Counted from the stretch's first letter, positions 1-8,045 are shown. The stretch: DNA of 12,255 nucleotides from Flavobacteriaceae bacterium (GCA_019090365.1 JAHRWC010000242.1:1-12255), one strand, 5' to 3'. A program made the numbers and translations. The notes: generated by a model not told the origin, from the sequence alone.

Positions 1-17
1 ACTTATGTATAAATATT

Positions 18-46
18 AAAGCACATTATAATTTACAATGTGCTTT
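18..46 (-). terminator. Hairpin terminator behind the amino-acid dehydrogenase gene
   Basis: A perfect 10-bp inverted repeat (18-27 AAAGCACATT paired with 37-46 AATGTGCTTT) with a 9-nt loop begins 16 bases beyond the stop codon of the minus-strand dehydrogenase gene. On the minus strand the stem closes on TTT followed by a T/A-rich tail. On the plus strand it closes on TTTT, so it may work in both directions and also stop transcription arriving from the left. The U-tract is only moderate, hence middling confidence. Confidence 0.6.
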
Positions 47-62
47 TAAAAAATTTTAATTT

Positions 63-1163
63 TTAGCTATTCTTTAGCTTTCTTGCATCAATTCTACTTT
101 GAGCTACGTCAAATGCAGCTTGGTGAGTTGTTACACCATTTATTTCAGCATTTTTAAGAATTTCTAAAGTAGTATTATAAATGTTTTCAGTTTTTCTAAC
201 AATCTCTTTACGACCATAGTTTTCTAATTCTGCATACACATTAATAATTCCACCTGCATTAATTAAAAAATCTGGAGCATAAACAATTCCTTTTTCTCTA
301 AGTAAAATTCCATGCTTTTGCTCTTCAGCCAATTGATTATTTGCAGCGCCAGCAATTACTTTCGCTTTGATTTGAGAAATTGTTTCATCATTAATAGTAG
401 CTCCTAATGCACATGGTGCATAAATATCCATTTCCTCTGCATATAAATTATCCCCTTCATAAATAGTAACACTATACTTATCACGAATTTCTTCTAAACG
501 CTCTCTATTGATATCTGAAATATAAATTTTAGCTCCTTCATTAGAAAGGTTTTCAACTAAAGCTTCACCTACATTTCCAATTCCTTCAACATAAACTACT
601 TTATCTTCTAATATATCACTACCAAAAGCATACTTCGCAGCTGCTTTCATTCCCATAAACACACCGTAAGCAGTGATTGGTGATGGATTACCAGCTCCTC
701 CTTTTTCTTCAGAAATACCAGTTACATATGGAGTTACAGTTCTTACTAAATCCATGTCACTAGTTGCCATTCCAACATCTTCTGCCGTAATATATTTTCC
801 ACTTAAAGAATGAACAAATTCACCAAATCGTAACATTAACTCAGGAGTCTTTTGAGTTTTAGCATCACCTATAATTACAGCTTTACCGCCACCTAAATTA
901 AGCCCAGTTACAGCAGCTTTATAAGTCATCCCCCTTGAAAGACGAAGCACATCATTTACAGCTTCCCATTCATTATTATAATTCCACATACGAGTACCTC
1001 CTAATGCAGGACCCATTACTGTGTTATGTATTCCTATTATTGCTTTTAATCCAGTATCTTTGTCGTTGCAAAAAACAATTTGTTCATGATTGTCGAATGA
1101 CATCTGACCAAAAACTGGATCCAATTTTTGAAGTTCTTTTGTGTTTACTACTTCAGTAATCAT
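63..1163 (-). CDS. Leucine/branched-chain amino-acid dehydrogenase (Glu/Leu/Phe/Val dehydrogenase family)
   Basis: This 366-residue protein is a cytoplasmic NAD-dependent amino-acid dehydrogenase that would reversibly deaminate leucine, valine or isoleucine to the 2-keto acid plus ammonium. Visible features are the substrate loop LGGTRMW (54-60), the two active-site lysines K82 (MTYK) and K94 (LNLGGGK), spaced 12 apart as in Bacillus leucine dehydrogenase, and a probable catalytic Asp in AEDVG (D129). The Rossmann dinucleotide motif GIGNVG is at 194-199. The length matches leucine and phenylalanine dehydrogenases (about 360) rather than glutamate dehydrogenases (about 420-450). Leucine is favoured by the GGTRMW and NPSPITAYGV segments, but phenylalanine or valine preference cannot be excluded. 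The gene stands alone on the minus strand, with its own promoter at 1201-1233 and a terminator behind it. The ATG start gives a leader of only about 30 nt. Confidence 0.9.
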   Translation of the reverse strand: MITEVVNTKELQKLDPVFGQMSFDNHEQIVFCNDKDTGLKAIIGIHNTVMGPALGGTRMWNYNNEWEAVNDVLRLSRGMTYKAAVTGLNLGGGKAVIIGDAKTQKTPELMLRFGEFVHSLSGKYITAEDVGMATSDMDLVRTVTPYVTGISEEKGGAGNPSPITAYGVFMGMKAAAKYAFGSDILEDKVVYVEGIGNVGEALVENLSNEGAKIYISDINRERLEEIRDKYSVTIYEGDNLYAEEMDIYAPCALGATINDETISQIKAKVIAGAANNQLAEEQKHGILLREKGIVYAPDFLINAGGIINVYAELENYGRKEIVRKTENIYNTTLEILKNAEINGVTTHQAAFDVAQSRIDARKLKNS

Positions 1164-1200
1164 ATATTTATTATTTTTAAATATCCATAAAAAGGACGGG

Positions 1201-1233
1201 CAAAAGTAATCGTTTACTAACAGTCCTGCAAAA
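1201..1233 (-). promoter_or_regulatory. Bacteroidetes-type promoter for the amino-acid dehydrogenase
   Basis: Read on the minus strand there is a TTTTG at 1233-1229 (-33 element), then 20 bases, then TACTTTTG at 1208-1201, a full match to the flavobacterial -7 consensus TAnnTTTG. Transcription would start near 1195, about 30 bases before the ATG at 1163. An imperfect inverted repeat (1193-1227) covers the same stretch. No equally good plus-strand promoter for the divergent ABC gene is visible in this gap. Confidence 0.65.
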
Positions 1234-1281
1234 TAATCATAAGATAAATACGAATTTGTTAATAAAATTATTGTTACATAA

Positions 1282-3036
1282 ATGAAAGAATTACAGAGCC
1301 TTAACCATTATTTTATTAAATACAGAGGTCGATTATTATTAGGACTTATTATTACGGTTATCTCAACAATTTTTAAAGTGTTTGTACCTCAGTTCATTGG
1401 AGATACAATTAATGTTGTAGAAAGATATATTAATAAAGATATTACTGATCTTGCCATTGTAAAGTCAGATTTGCTTACAAACATAATGCTCATAATAGGT
1501 ACAACGCTATTAGCAGCTTTCTTCACTTTTTTAATGCGACAAACTTTTATTGTGGTCTCTAGATATATTGAATTTGATTTAAAAAATGAAATATTTCAGC
1601 AGTATGAGAACCTTTCCTTAGGGTTTTATAAAAAAAATAGAACTGGTGATTTAATGAACCGTATTAGTGAAGATGTTTCAAAAGTTAGAATGTATGTAGG
1701 GCCTGCATTAATGTATAGTGTAACAAATATAACTTTGCTTATTATTGCTTTATCCTACATGTTTTATAAAGCTCCAACCCTTACTCTATATGCAATTGCA
1801 CCTTTACCAATTCTTTCAGTTGCTATTTATAAATTAAGTGTTGCTATTCATAAGAGAAGTACAATAGTACAAGAATACTTATCAAAGTTGACTTCATTTG
1901 CACAAGAAAGTTTTAGTGGGATTTCTGTAATTAAAGCCTACGGAATTGAAGACAGAACAAATTCAAGTTTTGTTGAATTATCTGAAGGTAGTATGGATAA
2001 AAATATTGATCTAGCGAAAGTTCAAGCTTTGTTTTTTCCATTAATGGTGTTACTAATTGGATGTAGTAGTATTTCAGTAATCTATATTGGAGGCCAACAA
2101 GTAATTGATGGAATCATAGATTTTGGAACTATAGTCGAATTTTTAATATATGTACAAATGTTAACTTGGCCGGTTGCTGTAATTGGTTGGGTAACTTCAA
2201 TGATACAACAAGCTGAAGCTTCACAAAAAAGAATCAATGAATTTTTAAAAGAGACGCCAGACATAATTAATAACACCGAAAAAGAAACTCCAATTTATGG
2301 CGCAATCGAATTTAACGATGTAACTTTTACGTATCCTGATACTAATATTACAGCATTAAAAAATATTTCATTTAAAGTAAATCCAGGTGAAACTTTATCC
2401 ATTATTGGAAATACAGGTTCTGGTAAATCAACTATTTTAGAGCTAATCGGAAGATTATATGACATTGAAAATGGATATTTAAATATTGATCAAACCAATA
2501 TTTCACAACTAAACTTGTCAAGTTTAAGAAGCGAAATAGGATATGTACCTCAAGATGCATTTCTATTTAGTGAAAGTATATTAGAAAATATAAAATTTGG
2601 AAAAGAAAATGCAAGTAAGGATGAAGTTATCGAAGCAGCCAAAAATGCAGTAGTTCATGATAACATCGATGCTTTTAAAAATGGATACGATACAGTTTTA
2701 GGGGAACGTGGAATCACCTTAAGTGGTGGACAAAAACAAAGAGTTTCTATCGCAAGAGCAATAATTAAAGATCCGAAAATTTTATTATTTGATGATTGTC
2801 TTTCTGCAGTAGATACTGAAACAGAAGAGAAAATATTAAAAAATCTTTCTGAAATATCACAGGAAAAAACAACAATAATTGTAAGTCATAGAATTTCTTC
2901 AGTGAAAAATTCAGACAAAATTATTGTGTTAGAAGAAGGCAAAATAATTCAGCAAGGTTCACATAATGAATTGAAAATCATTGATGGATATTATAAAGAA
3001 TTATACAACAAACAACTTTTAGAAAAAGAAATGTAG
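1282..3036 (+). CDS. ABC exporter half-transporter (fused membrane and ATPase domains) with an Asp in place of the catalytic Glu
   Basis: This is a 584-residue type IV (B-subfamily, MsbA/Sav1866-like) ABC exporter in the inner membrane. Residues 1-320 form the transmembrane domain, with hydrophobic segments near 18-40, 66-92, 142-190 and 248-300. Residues 340-584 form the nucleotide-binding domain: Walker A GNTGSGKST (376-384), Q-loop Q424, signature LSGGQ (480-484), Walker B ILLFD (500-504), D-loop SAVD (508-511) and switch His H536. The residue after Walker B, normally the catalytic Glu, is Asp (D505, in FDDCLSAVD). In heterodimeric exporters such as TM287/288 and BmrCD, Asp here marks the degenerate half. 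No partner subunit is encoded nearby. The substrate (lipid, peptide or drug) cannot be told from sequence. The gene is divergent from the dehydrogenase and 62 bases before the PUR-like gene, with which it may be co-transcribed. Confidence 0.93.
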   Translation: MKELQSLNHYFIKYRGRLLLGLIITVISTIFKVFVPQFIGDTINVVERYINKDITDLAIVKSDLLTNIMLIIGTTLLAAFFTFLMRQTFIVVSRYIEFDLKNEIFQQYENLSLGFYKKNRTGDLMNRISEDVSKVRMYVGPALMYSVTNITLLIIALSYMFYKAPTLTLYAIAPLPILSVAIYKLSVAIHKRSTIVQEYLSKLTSFAQESFSGISVIKAYGIEDRTNSSFVELSEGSMDKNIDLAKVQALFFPLMVLLIGCSSISVIYIGGQQVIDGIIDFGTIVEFLIYVQMLTWPVAVIGWVTSMIQQAEASQKRINEFLKETPDIINNTEKETPIYGAIEFNDVTFTYPDTNITALKNISFKVNPGETLSIIGNTGSGKSTILELIGRLYDIENGYLNIDQTNISQLNLSSLRSEIGYVPQDAFLFSESILENIKFGKENASKDEVIEAAKNAVVHDNIDAFKNGYDTVLGERGITLSGGQKQRVSIARAIIKDPKILLFDDCLSAVDTETEEKILKNLSEISQEKTTIIVSHRISSVKNSDKIIVLEEGKIIQQGSHNELKIIDGYYKELYNKQLLEKEM

Positions 3037-3098
3037 ATTTATTTACAATTTTTGGTTTTTTTTTTAGATTTTTGGCATAACCTATATAAAATAAAATT

Positions 3099-3479
3099 AT
3101 GAGTGATCAGAATATGATGGAACGTGAAGAAATACATTCAAAAGTAATGCGTGCAGGAAGACGCACCTATTTTTTTGATGTAAGAGCTACTAGAGCTGGT
3201 GATTATTACCTTACCATTACTGAAAGTAAAAAGTTTACAAATGATGATGGATCTTTTCATTACAAAAAACACAAAATATATCTATACAAAGAAGATTTTT
3301 CTGAGTTCAAAGAGAATTTAGACGAAATGATAGATTTCATAATAAATGAAAAAGGTGAAGAAGTAATTAGTGAAAGACACCAAAAAGATTATAAAAGAGA
3401 AGAAACTGAAAGCACTGAAGTTACAAAAGAAGAGCCTAACGCTTCTAGCTTCACTGATATTGAATTTGACGATATATAA
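3099..3479 (+). CDS. DUF3276/PUR-alpha-like nucleic-acid-binding protein
   Basis: This small cytoplasmic protein of 126 residues belongs to the DUF3276 family, which has a single PUR repeat (the fold of eukaryotic Pur-alpha) and is widespread in Bacteroidetes and spirochaetes. Borrelia BpuR, of the same fold, binds DNA and RNA. Residues about 10-85 fit the PUR pattern: a basic, aromatic strand (RAGRRTYFFDVRAT, 18-31), a second strand (GDYYLTITESKKF, 34-46), a third (HKIYLYKEDF, 58-67), then an amphipathic helix (68-84). The tail (about 95-126) is charged, acidic and probably disordered. The ATG is preceded by an A-rich stretch typical of the phylum. The 62-base gap to the ABC gene contains no convincing terminator or promoter, so read-through is plausible. 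A strong terminator follows. The family call is sound; the role in the cell is unknown. Confidence 0.85.
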   Translation: MSDQNMMEREEIHSKVMRAGRRTYFFDVRATRAGDYYLTITESKKFTNDDGSFHYKKHKIYLYKEDFSEFKENLDEMIDFIINEKGEEVISERHQKDYKREETESTEVTKEEPNASSFTDIEFDDI

Positions 3480-3502
3480 ATAGAATTCTCTACAAAATAT
3501 AC

Positions 3503-3541
3503 AAACCGTCCTCAATTAATTTAATTAAGGACGGTTTTTTT
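3503..3541 (+). terminator. Strong rho-independent terminator after the PUR-like gene
   Basis: A 10-bp G/C-containing stem (3503-3512 AAACCGTCCT with 3528-3537 AGGACGGTTT) continues, after one C-A mismatch, into a 5-bp A/T stem (3514-3518 with 3522-3526) and is followed by seven T's (3535-3541). It begins 24 bases after the TAA at 3477-3479 and closes the ABC-PUR transcription unit. The following peptidase gene therefore needs its own promoter, which must lie close to or within the terminator region. Confidence 0.9.
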
Positions 3542-3570
3542 ATATCTTTAACAAAAACATAAGTTCATTT

Positions 3571-6090
3571 ATGAAGCATTTTTTAGTTACGCTATTCCTA
3601 TTTATTTCTACACAATTTTTAGCTCAAGATTATCAAGTAGATTTAAGTTATTACCTTCCTGAAGACATAACATATAATTCACAAATCCCTACTCCAAAAA
3701 GTATTATAGGACATGAAATTGGAGATTGGCATATTACACATGATAAGCTAGTTCAATACATGAAAGCTGTTGCTGAAAAAAGTAATCGCATTACTATAGA
3801 AAACAGAGGCAGTACTTTTGAAGGAAGACCACTTCTATTGCTTACAGTAACTTCAAAAAAGAATCATAAAAATTTAGAAGAAATACGAAAGAATCATGTT
3901 TCATTAACTGAAGATAATTCGTCAGGTATTAATACAAGTGAAATGCCTATTGTAGTTTATCAAGGTTTTTCAATACACGGTAACGAACCCAGCGGTTCAA
4001 ATGCAGCTTTAGCTCTAGTCTATTATTTAGCGGCAGCTCAAGGTTCAGAAATTGATAATTTACTTGCAAATACAGTCATACTATTAGATCCTTCATACAA
4101 TCCTGATGGTTTACAACGATTTGCTTATTGGGCTAATGTTCATAAAAGCAAAAACATTAATCCCGATCCAAATGACAGAGAATATAGGGAAGTTTGGCCT
4201 GGAGGAAGAACCAATCATTATTGGTTCGATATGAATCGAGATTGGTTACCAGCTCAATTACCTGAAAGTAGAGCAAGAATAAAAACGTTTCATAATTGGT
4301 ATCCAAATATCTTAACCGATCACCATGAAATGGGGACGAATTCAAGTTTCTTTTTTCAGCCAGGAATTCCTTCAAGAACTCACCCCTTAACTCCTCAAAA
4401 AAATCAAGATTTAACTGGAGCTATTGCAAAATTTCATGCAAAAGCATTTAATAAAATAGGGAGCTTATATTATACTGAAGAAAGTTTTGATGATTTTTAC
4501 TACGGAAAAGGATCTACATTTCCAGACATTAATGGAGCAGTTGGAATTTTATTTGAACAAGCTTCCTCTAGAGGACATGCACAAGAAAGCGATAACGGAA
4601 TCTTAACTTTTCCTTTTACAATTCGCAATCAATTTACAGCAGCGCTATCTACATTAGAAGCTGCCGTTTCAATGCGAAAAGAAATGTTAGAGTATCAAAA
4701 AGAGTTTTTCAGAAATTCAAGAAAAGAAGCTTCAAAAGGTGGAGCTATTATTTTTGGTGATGAAAAAGATGCTTCCAAAGTGTTTCATCTTGCTGAAATA
4801 TTAGAACGTCATAAAATAAAATTTCATGAATTGAAGAATGATTTTTCAAGTAATGGTAAAAATTTTAAAAAAGGGTTCAGTTATGTTATCCCAAAAAATC
4901 AAAAACAACATCGCTTAATAAATGCCATGTTCGAAAAAAGAACTCAATTTAAAGATAGTTTGTTTTACGATGTAAGTGCTTGGACTTTTCCTTTAGCTTT
5001 TAATGTAGATTATTCGGAAGATATTTCAATGACTCAAGCAGGTTCAGAAATTAATAAACTTACTAAAATAACACCTGCAATATTAAGCAAATCAAAATAT
5101 GCTTATTTAATGGAATGGCATGATTATTATACTCCAAAAGTATTGAATGCTATACTAAAAAGAGGAATTCGCGCAAAAGTTGGAATGAAAACATTTTCAG
5201 TTGAAAATCATCAATATGATTATGGTACAATTTTAGTTCCAGTACAAAATCAAGATCTAAATGAAGATGAAATGTATTTGTTCCTGAAAGAAATTTCAGA
5301 AGAAAATAACATTAAAATTACCGGAGTAAGCACTGGTTTAACCATAGGAATAGACCTTGGAAGTAGTCAGTTTAAAACAATAGACCCGCCAAAAATTGCT
5401 TTAATAATTGGTGATGGAATTAGTCCATATGATGCTGGCGAAATTTGGCATTTAATGGACCAACGTTATGACATTCAAATCACTAAATTAGATACAAGAA
5501 ATTTAAAACGAAAAGATTTAAGTAGATATACTGATATCATTTTACCGAATAATTGGGGAAGTGCATTAGATAAACAATCTACAGAAAATTTAAAAAAGTG
5601 GGTGAAAGATGGTGGAACTCTAATTGGTTTTAAGAATGCAGGTAAATGGTTCAATAAAAACGATATTTTAAAACTAAAATTTAAAACTGAAAAAGATTCT
5701 GCACAACATATTTCATTTGAGCAAAAAGGGAAATATTTTGGAGCTCAAGTAATTGGTGGCGCAATATTTAACACCCAATTAGACCGATCACATCCAATCA
5801 ATTTTGGGTATAAAAATGCAACTTTACCAATATTTCGAAATTCAACCTTGTTTTTAGAAGCTGATAAAGAAAGTTTCAATAATCCAATTCGTTACTCAAA
5901 AGATCCTTTATTAAGTGGTTATATCTCTAATAAAAATTTAAATCTTATAAAAGAAACTGTCCCATTTAGAAAAGGAAAATTAGGAAAAGGTAATGTGATT
6001 TACTTTACTGATAACACAAATTTTAGAGCTTTTTGGTACGGAACTAATAAACTAATGATGAACGCTATTTTCTTTGGAGATTCTATGTAG
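3571..6090 (+). CDS. Exported M14-family zinc carboxypeptidase with C-terminal glutamine-amidotransferase-like region
   Basis: This 839-residue secreted or periplasmic metallopeptidase has a Sec signal peptide at 1-18 (MKHF, hydrophobic core LVTLFLFI, likely cleavage FLA|QD). The M14 catalytic domain spans about 50-370. The zinc ligands are H136 and E139 in HGNEPSG and a third His in DHHEMG (H251 or H252). The substrate-binding Asn-Arg is N222-R223 (DMNRDW), and the general base is probably E329 in LFEQASSRG. The remaining 450 residues include a Rossmann-like stretch at about 606-695 (IALIIGDGISPYDAGEIW, later IILPNNWGSALD and GGTLIGF) resembling the class I glutamine-amidotransferase/DJ-1 fold without an obvious nucleophilic Cys. 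There is no T9SS sorting tail, so the protein is probably periplasmic or released by another route. The gene sits alone between a terminator and the next promoter. The peptide substrate is unknown. Confidence 0.9.
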   Translation: MKHFLVTLFLFISTQFLAQDYQVDLSYYLPEDITYNSQIPTPKSIIGHEIGDWHITHDKLVQYMKAVAEKSNRITIENRGSTFEGRPLLLLTVTSKKNHKNLEEIRKNHVSLTEDNSSGINTSEMPIVVYQGFSIHGNEPSGSNAALALVYYLAAAQGSEIDNLLANTVILLDPSYNPDGLQRFAYWANVHKSKNINPDPNDREYREVWPGGRTNHYWFDMNRDWLPAQLPESRARIKTFHNWYPNILTDHHEMGTNSSFFFQPGIPSRTHPLTPQKNQDLTGAIAKFHAKAFNKIGSLYYTEESFDDFYYGKGSTFPDINGAVGILFEQASSRGHAQESDNGILTFPFTIRNQFTAALSTLEAAVSMRKEMLEYQKEFFRNSRKEASKGGAIIFGDEKDASKVFHLAEILERHKIKFHELKNDFSSNGKNFKKGFSYVIPKNQKQHRLINAMFEKRTQFKDSLFYDVSAWTFPLAFNVDYSEDISMTQAGSEINKLTKITPAILSKSKYAYLMEWHDYYTPKVLNAILKRGIRAKVGMKTFSVENHQYDYGTILVPVQNQDLNEDEMYLFLKEISEENNIKITGVSTGLTIGIDLGSSQFKTIDPPKIALIIGDGISPYDAGEIWHLMDQRYDIQITKLDTRNLKRKDLSRYTDIILPNNWGSALDKQSTENLKKWVKDGGTLIGFKNAGKWFNKNDILKLKFKTEKDSAQHISFEQKGKYFGAQVIGGAIFNTQLDRSHPINFGYKNATLPIFRNSTLFLEADKESFNNPIRYSKDPLLSGYISNKNLNLIKETVPFRKGKLGKGNVIYFTDNTNFRAFWYGTNKLMMNAIFFGDSM

Positions 6091-6119
6091 GTTTCACATA
6101 CAATTCGCTTAGTATATAG

Positions 6120-6150
6120 TTGCTCTAAATCAATTTTTTACGTAACTTTA
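6120..6150 (+). promoter_or_regulatory. Probable promoter of the ligase-amidohydrolase operon
   Basis: TTG at 6120-6122 and TAACTTTA at 6143-6150 are 20 bases apart, matching the flavobacterial layout TTG-N(19-21)-TAnnTTTG except for the final G (A here). Transcription would start around 6155-6157, at the foot of the hairpin described at 6154-6182. It lies wholly in the 97-base gap after the M14 gene. The call rests on pattern only. Confidence 0.5.
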
Positions 6151-6153
6151 TAT

Positions 6154-6182
6154 ACCTCTATTTTTATTAAATTTATAGAGGT
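6154..6182 (+). promoter_or_regulatory. Leader hairpin covering the ribosome binding site of the GCS2-CBS gene
   Basis: ACCTCTAT (6154-6161) is the exact reverse complement of ATAGAGGT (6175-6182), giving an 8-bp stem with a 13-nt A/T loop just upstream of the GTG start at 6188. The 3' arm contains AGAGG (6177-6181), the only Shine-Dalgarno-like sequence before this gene, 6 bases from the GTG. A formed hairpin would hide it. Alternatively it is a weak terminator for the M14 gene, but only four T's follow. Confidence 0.45.
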
Positions 6183-6187
6183 TTTCA

Positions 6188-8044
6188 GTGGGAGATCAAA
6201 AGGTAAATAGTATCCAAAAAAAAGAAAACCGCTCAATATTTATTAGGCAGTTACTTAATGATATTCAAGCATTAGAACAAATGCTTGATGAAAAAATTAT
6301 TGAAAGTGATATTACTAGAATTGGATCTGAACAAGAATTTTGCATCTTAACAGAGAATTGGCGTCCTTCCAAAATGTCTACTGAAATTCTTAAAGAAATA
6401 AATGATCCTCATTTTACAACTGAAATTGCTTTATTCAATCTTGAAATAAATCTTGACCCCGTAGTTTTAGAAAAAGATGCTTTCTCTAAAGTTGAAAACC
6501 AACTAAACTCATTACTTAACAAAGCAGAAATTGCAGCTGAAAAGTTTAACAAGAAGATACTACTCACTGGAATATTACCAACAATCAGCAAAAACGAATT
6601 GGAAATTGAATATATGACTCCTATGCCAAGGTATTATATACTCAATGATATGTTGAAAAAAATGCGTGGGAAAGATTTTAAAATTCAACTTAGAGGTGTA
6701 GATGAGTTAATAATAAAACATGAATCTGTATTGTTTGAAGCTTGTAATACAAGTTTCCAAATGCATCTACAAATTGCTCCAGATGATTTTATATCTAGCT
6801 ATAATTGGTCACAGGCGATTTCTGGACCTCTTTTGAGTATTTGTGCTAATTCGCCTTTATTATTAGGTAGAGAGCTTTGGAGCGAAACAAGAGTGGCTTT
6901 ATTTCAACAAAGTATTGATACTCGAAGTTCTTCATATGCATTAAAAAATAAATTATCGAGAGTTGCATTCGGTAATGAATGGGCACAAGGATCTGTTGCT
7001 GAAATATACAAAGATCAAATTGCAAGACACGAAGTGCTTATTGCTAAAGAAGACATTCCTAATTCATTAGAAGAATTAAAGAAAGGGAATGTTCCAAAAC
7101 TCGATGCCTTATGTCATTTTAATGGAACTGTTTACACCTGGAACAGGGCCTGCTACGGGATTAGTAAAGGAAAAGCGCATCTAAGGATTGAAAATAGATA
7201 TATTCCTTCTGGCCCCACAACAATTGATGAAATGGCAAATTTTGCCTTTTGGGTTGGTTTAATGAAAGGAAGACCAAAAGAGTATGATGACATTGCAAAA
7301 GTGATGGATTTTAAAGACGCAAAATCTAACTTTTTTAAAGCAGCAAGATCAGGAAAAGAGTCTGTATTAAATTGGAATGGAAAACTAATGTCTGCTAGGC
7401 ATTTAGTAATTCATGAATTAATACCTATCGCAAGAAAAGGATTAGAAATAGCGAATATTGATAAAGAAGACATTGATCGTTACCTTACAGTAATTGAAAG
7501 AAGAGCTATTAATATAACTGGAGCTCAATGGAATATTAGAAATTTTAGACATTTAAGAAAAAAATTAAAACAAGATGAAGCTCTTTTAGCTTTAACTAAA
7601 GCAATCTATAATAATCAACAAAAAGGTATCGCGGTTCATGATTGGCCTATGCTAGAAAAGGATCCAAAAGCACATCAAGATGCTCATTTAGTTGGACATA
7701 TAATGTCAACTCAATTATTTACGGTGAAAGAAAATGATTTGGCAGATTTAGCTCTAAGTATTATGAAATGGAAAAATATTCACCATGTTCCTGTTAGAAA
7801 TAAAAAGAGTAAGTTATGTGGTTTATTAACCTGGACACATATAGACAAATATATTGCTGACAAAAATTATAACGAAAATTATACAGTCGCAGATATAATG
7901 ACAAAAAAGGTATTAATTGTACACCCTGAAACAAAAATAACAGAAGCAATTAATTTAATGGAAAAAAATAATTTTGGTTGCTTACCCGTATTGCATCACA
8001 ATAGTATTGTCGGTATTATTACCATTAAAGATATTATTGGATAA
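6188..8044 (+). CDS. GCS2-type carboxylate-amine ligase fused to a CBS-domain pair
   Basis: This 618-residue cytoplasmic protein has two parts. Residues about 40-450 are a glutamate-cysteine-ligase type 2 (GCS2/YbdK-like) domain of the glutamine-synthetase fold: metal/ATP motif IGSEQEF (45-51), acidic strand FNLEINLDP (83-91), QMHLQI with H193, and the basic motif LRIENRYIPSGP (332-343). It should join an amino group to a carboxylate using ATP; the true substrates are unknown. Residues about 504-556 and 567-618 are two CBS motifs (HIMSTQLFTV, HHVPVRN; DIMTKKVLIVHP, GCLPVLHH) that typically bind AMP/ATP and could gate the ligase. The start is GTG: an in-frame TAG lies at 6176-6178, there is no ATG before residue 32, and AGAGG sits 6 bases upstream. 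It is paired with the next gene at a gap of one base. Classical glutathione synthesis is unlikely without a glutathione synthetase nearby. Confidence 0.88.
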   Translation: MGDQKVNSIQKKENRSIFIRQLLNDIQALEQMLDEKIIESDITRIGSEQEFCILTENWRPSKMSTEILKEINDPHFTTEIALFNLEINLDPVVLEKDAFSKVENQLNSLLNKAEIAAEKFNKKILLTGILPTISKNELEIEYMTPMPRYYILNDMLKKMRGKDFKIQLRGVDELIIKHESVLFEACNTSFQMHLQIAPDDFISSYNWSQAISGPLLSICANSPLLLGRELWSETRVALFQQSIDTRSSSYALKNKLSRVAFGNEWAQGSVAEIYKDQIARHEVLIAKEDIPNSLEELKKGNVPKLDALCHFNGTVYTWNRACYGISKGKAHLRIENRYIPSGPTTIDEMANFAFWVGLMKGRPKEYDDIAKVMDFKDAKSNFFKAARSGKESVLNWNGKLMSARHLVIHELIPIARKGLEIANIDKEDIDRYLTVIERRAINITGAQWNIRNFRHLRKKLKQDEALLALTKAIYNNQQKGIAVHDWPMLEKDPKAHQDAHLVGHIMSTQLFTVKENDLADLALSIMKWKNIHHVPVRNKKSKLCGLLTWTHIDKYIADKNYNENYTVADIMTKKVLIVHPETKITEAINLMEKNNFGCLPVLHHNSIVGIITIKDIIG

Positions 8045-8045
8045 T

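Noticed and set aside
935..1159. Plus-strand open frame of 74 codons opposite the dehydrogenase
   Set aside because: Antisense shadow of a well-supported conserved gene, with low-complexity Leu-rich translation and no family resemblance. The same holds for the other short frames opposite or within the large genes (2082-2276, 3318-3515, 4157-4375, 6409-6591, 9924-10157, 10154-10363, 10425-10613).
3032..3065. Possible terminator after the ABC gene (ten T's at 3056-3065)
   Set aside because: The only hairpin before the T-run is six pairs with a G-U (3032-3037 with 3042-3047) and is not adjacent to the T's. Too weak to call; read-through into the PUR-like gene is as likely.
7974..8045. Upstream ATG at 7974 in frame with the amidohydrolase, adding 24 residues
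   Set aside because: The extra codons lie inside the second CBS motif of the preceding gene in another frame. The ATG at 8046 directly after the stop gives the natural family N-terminus.
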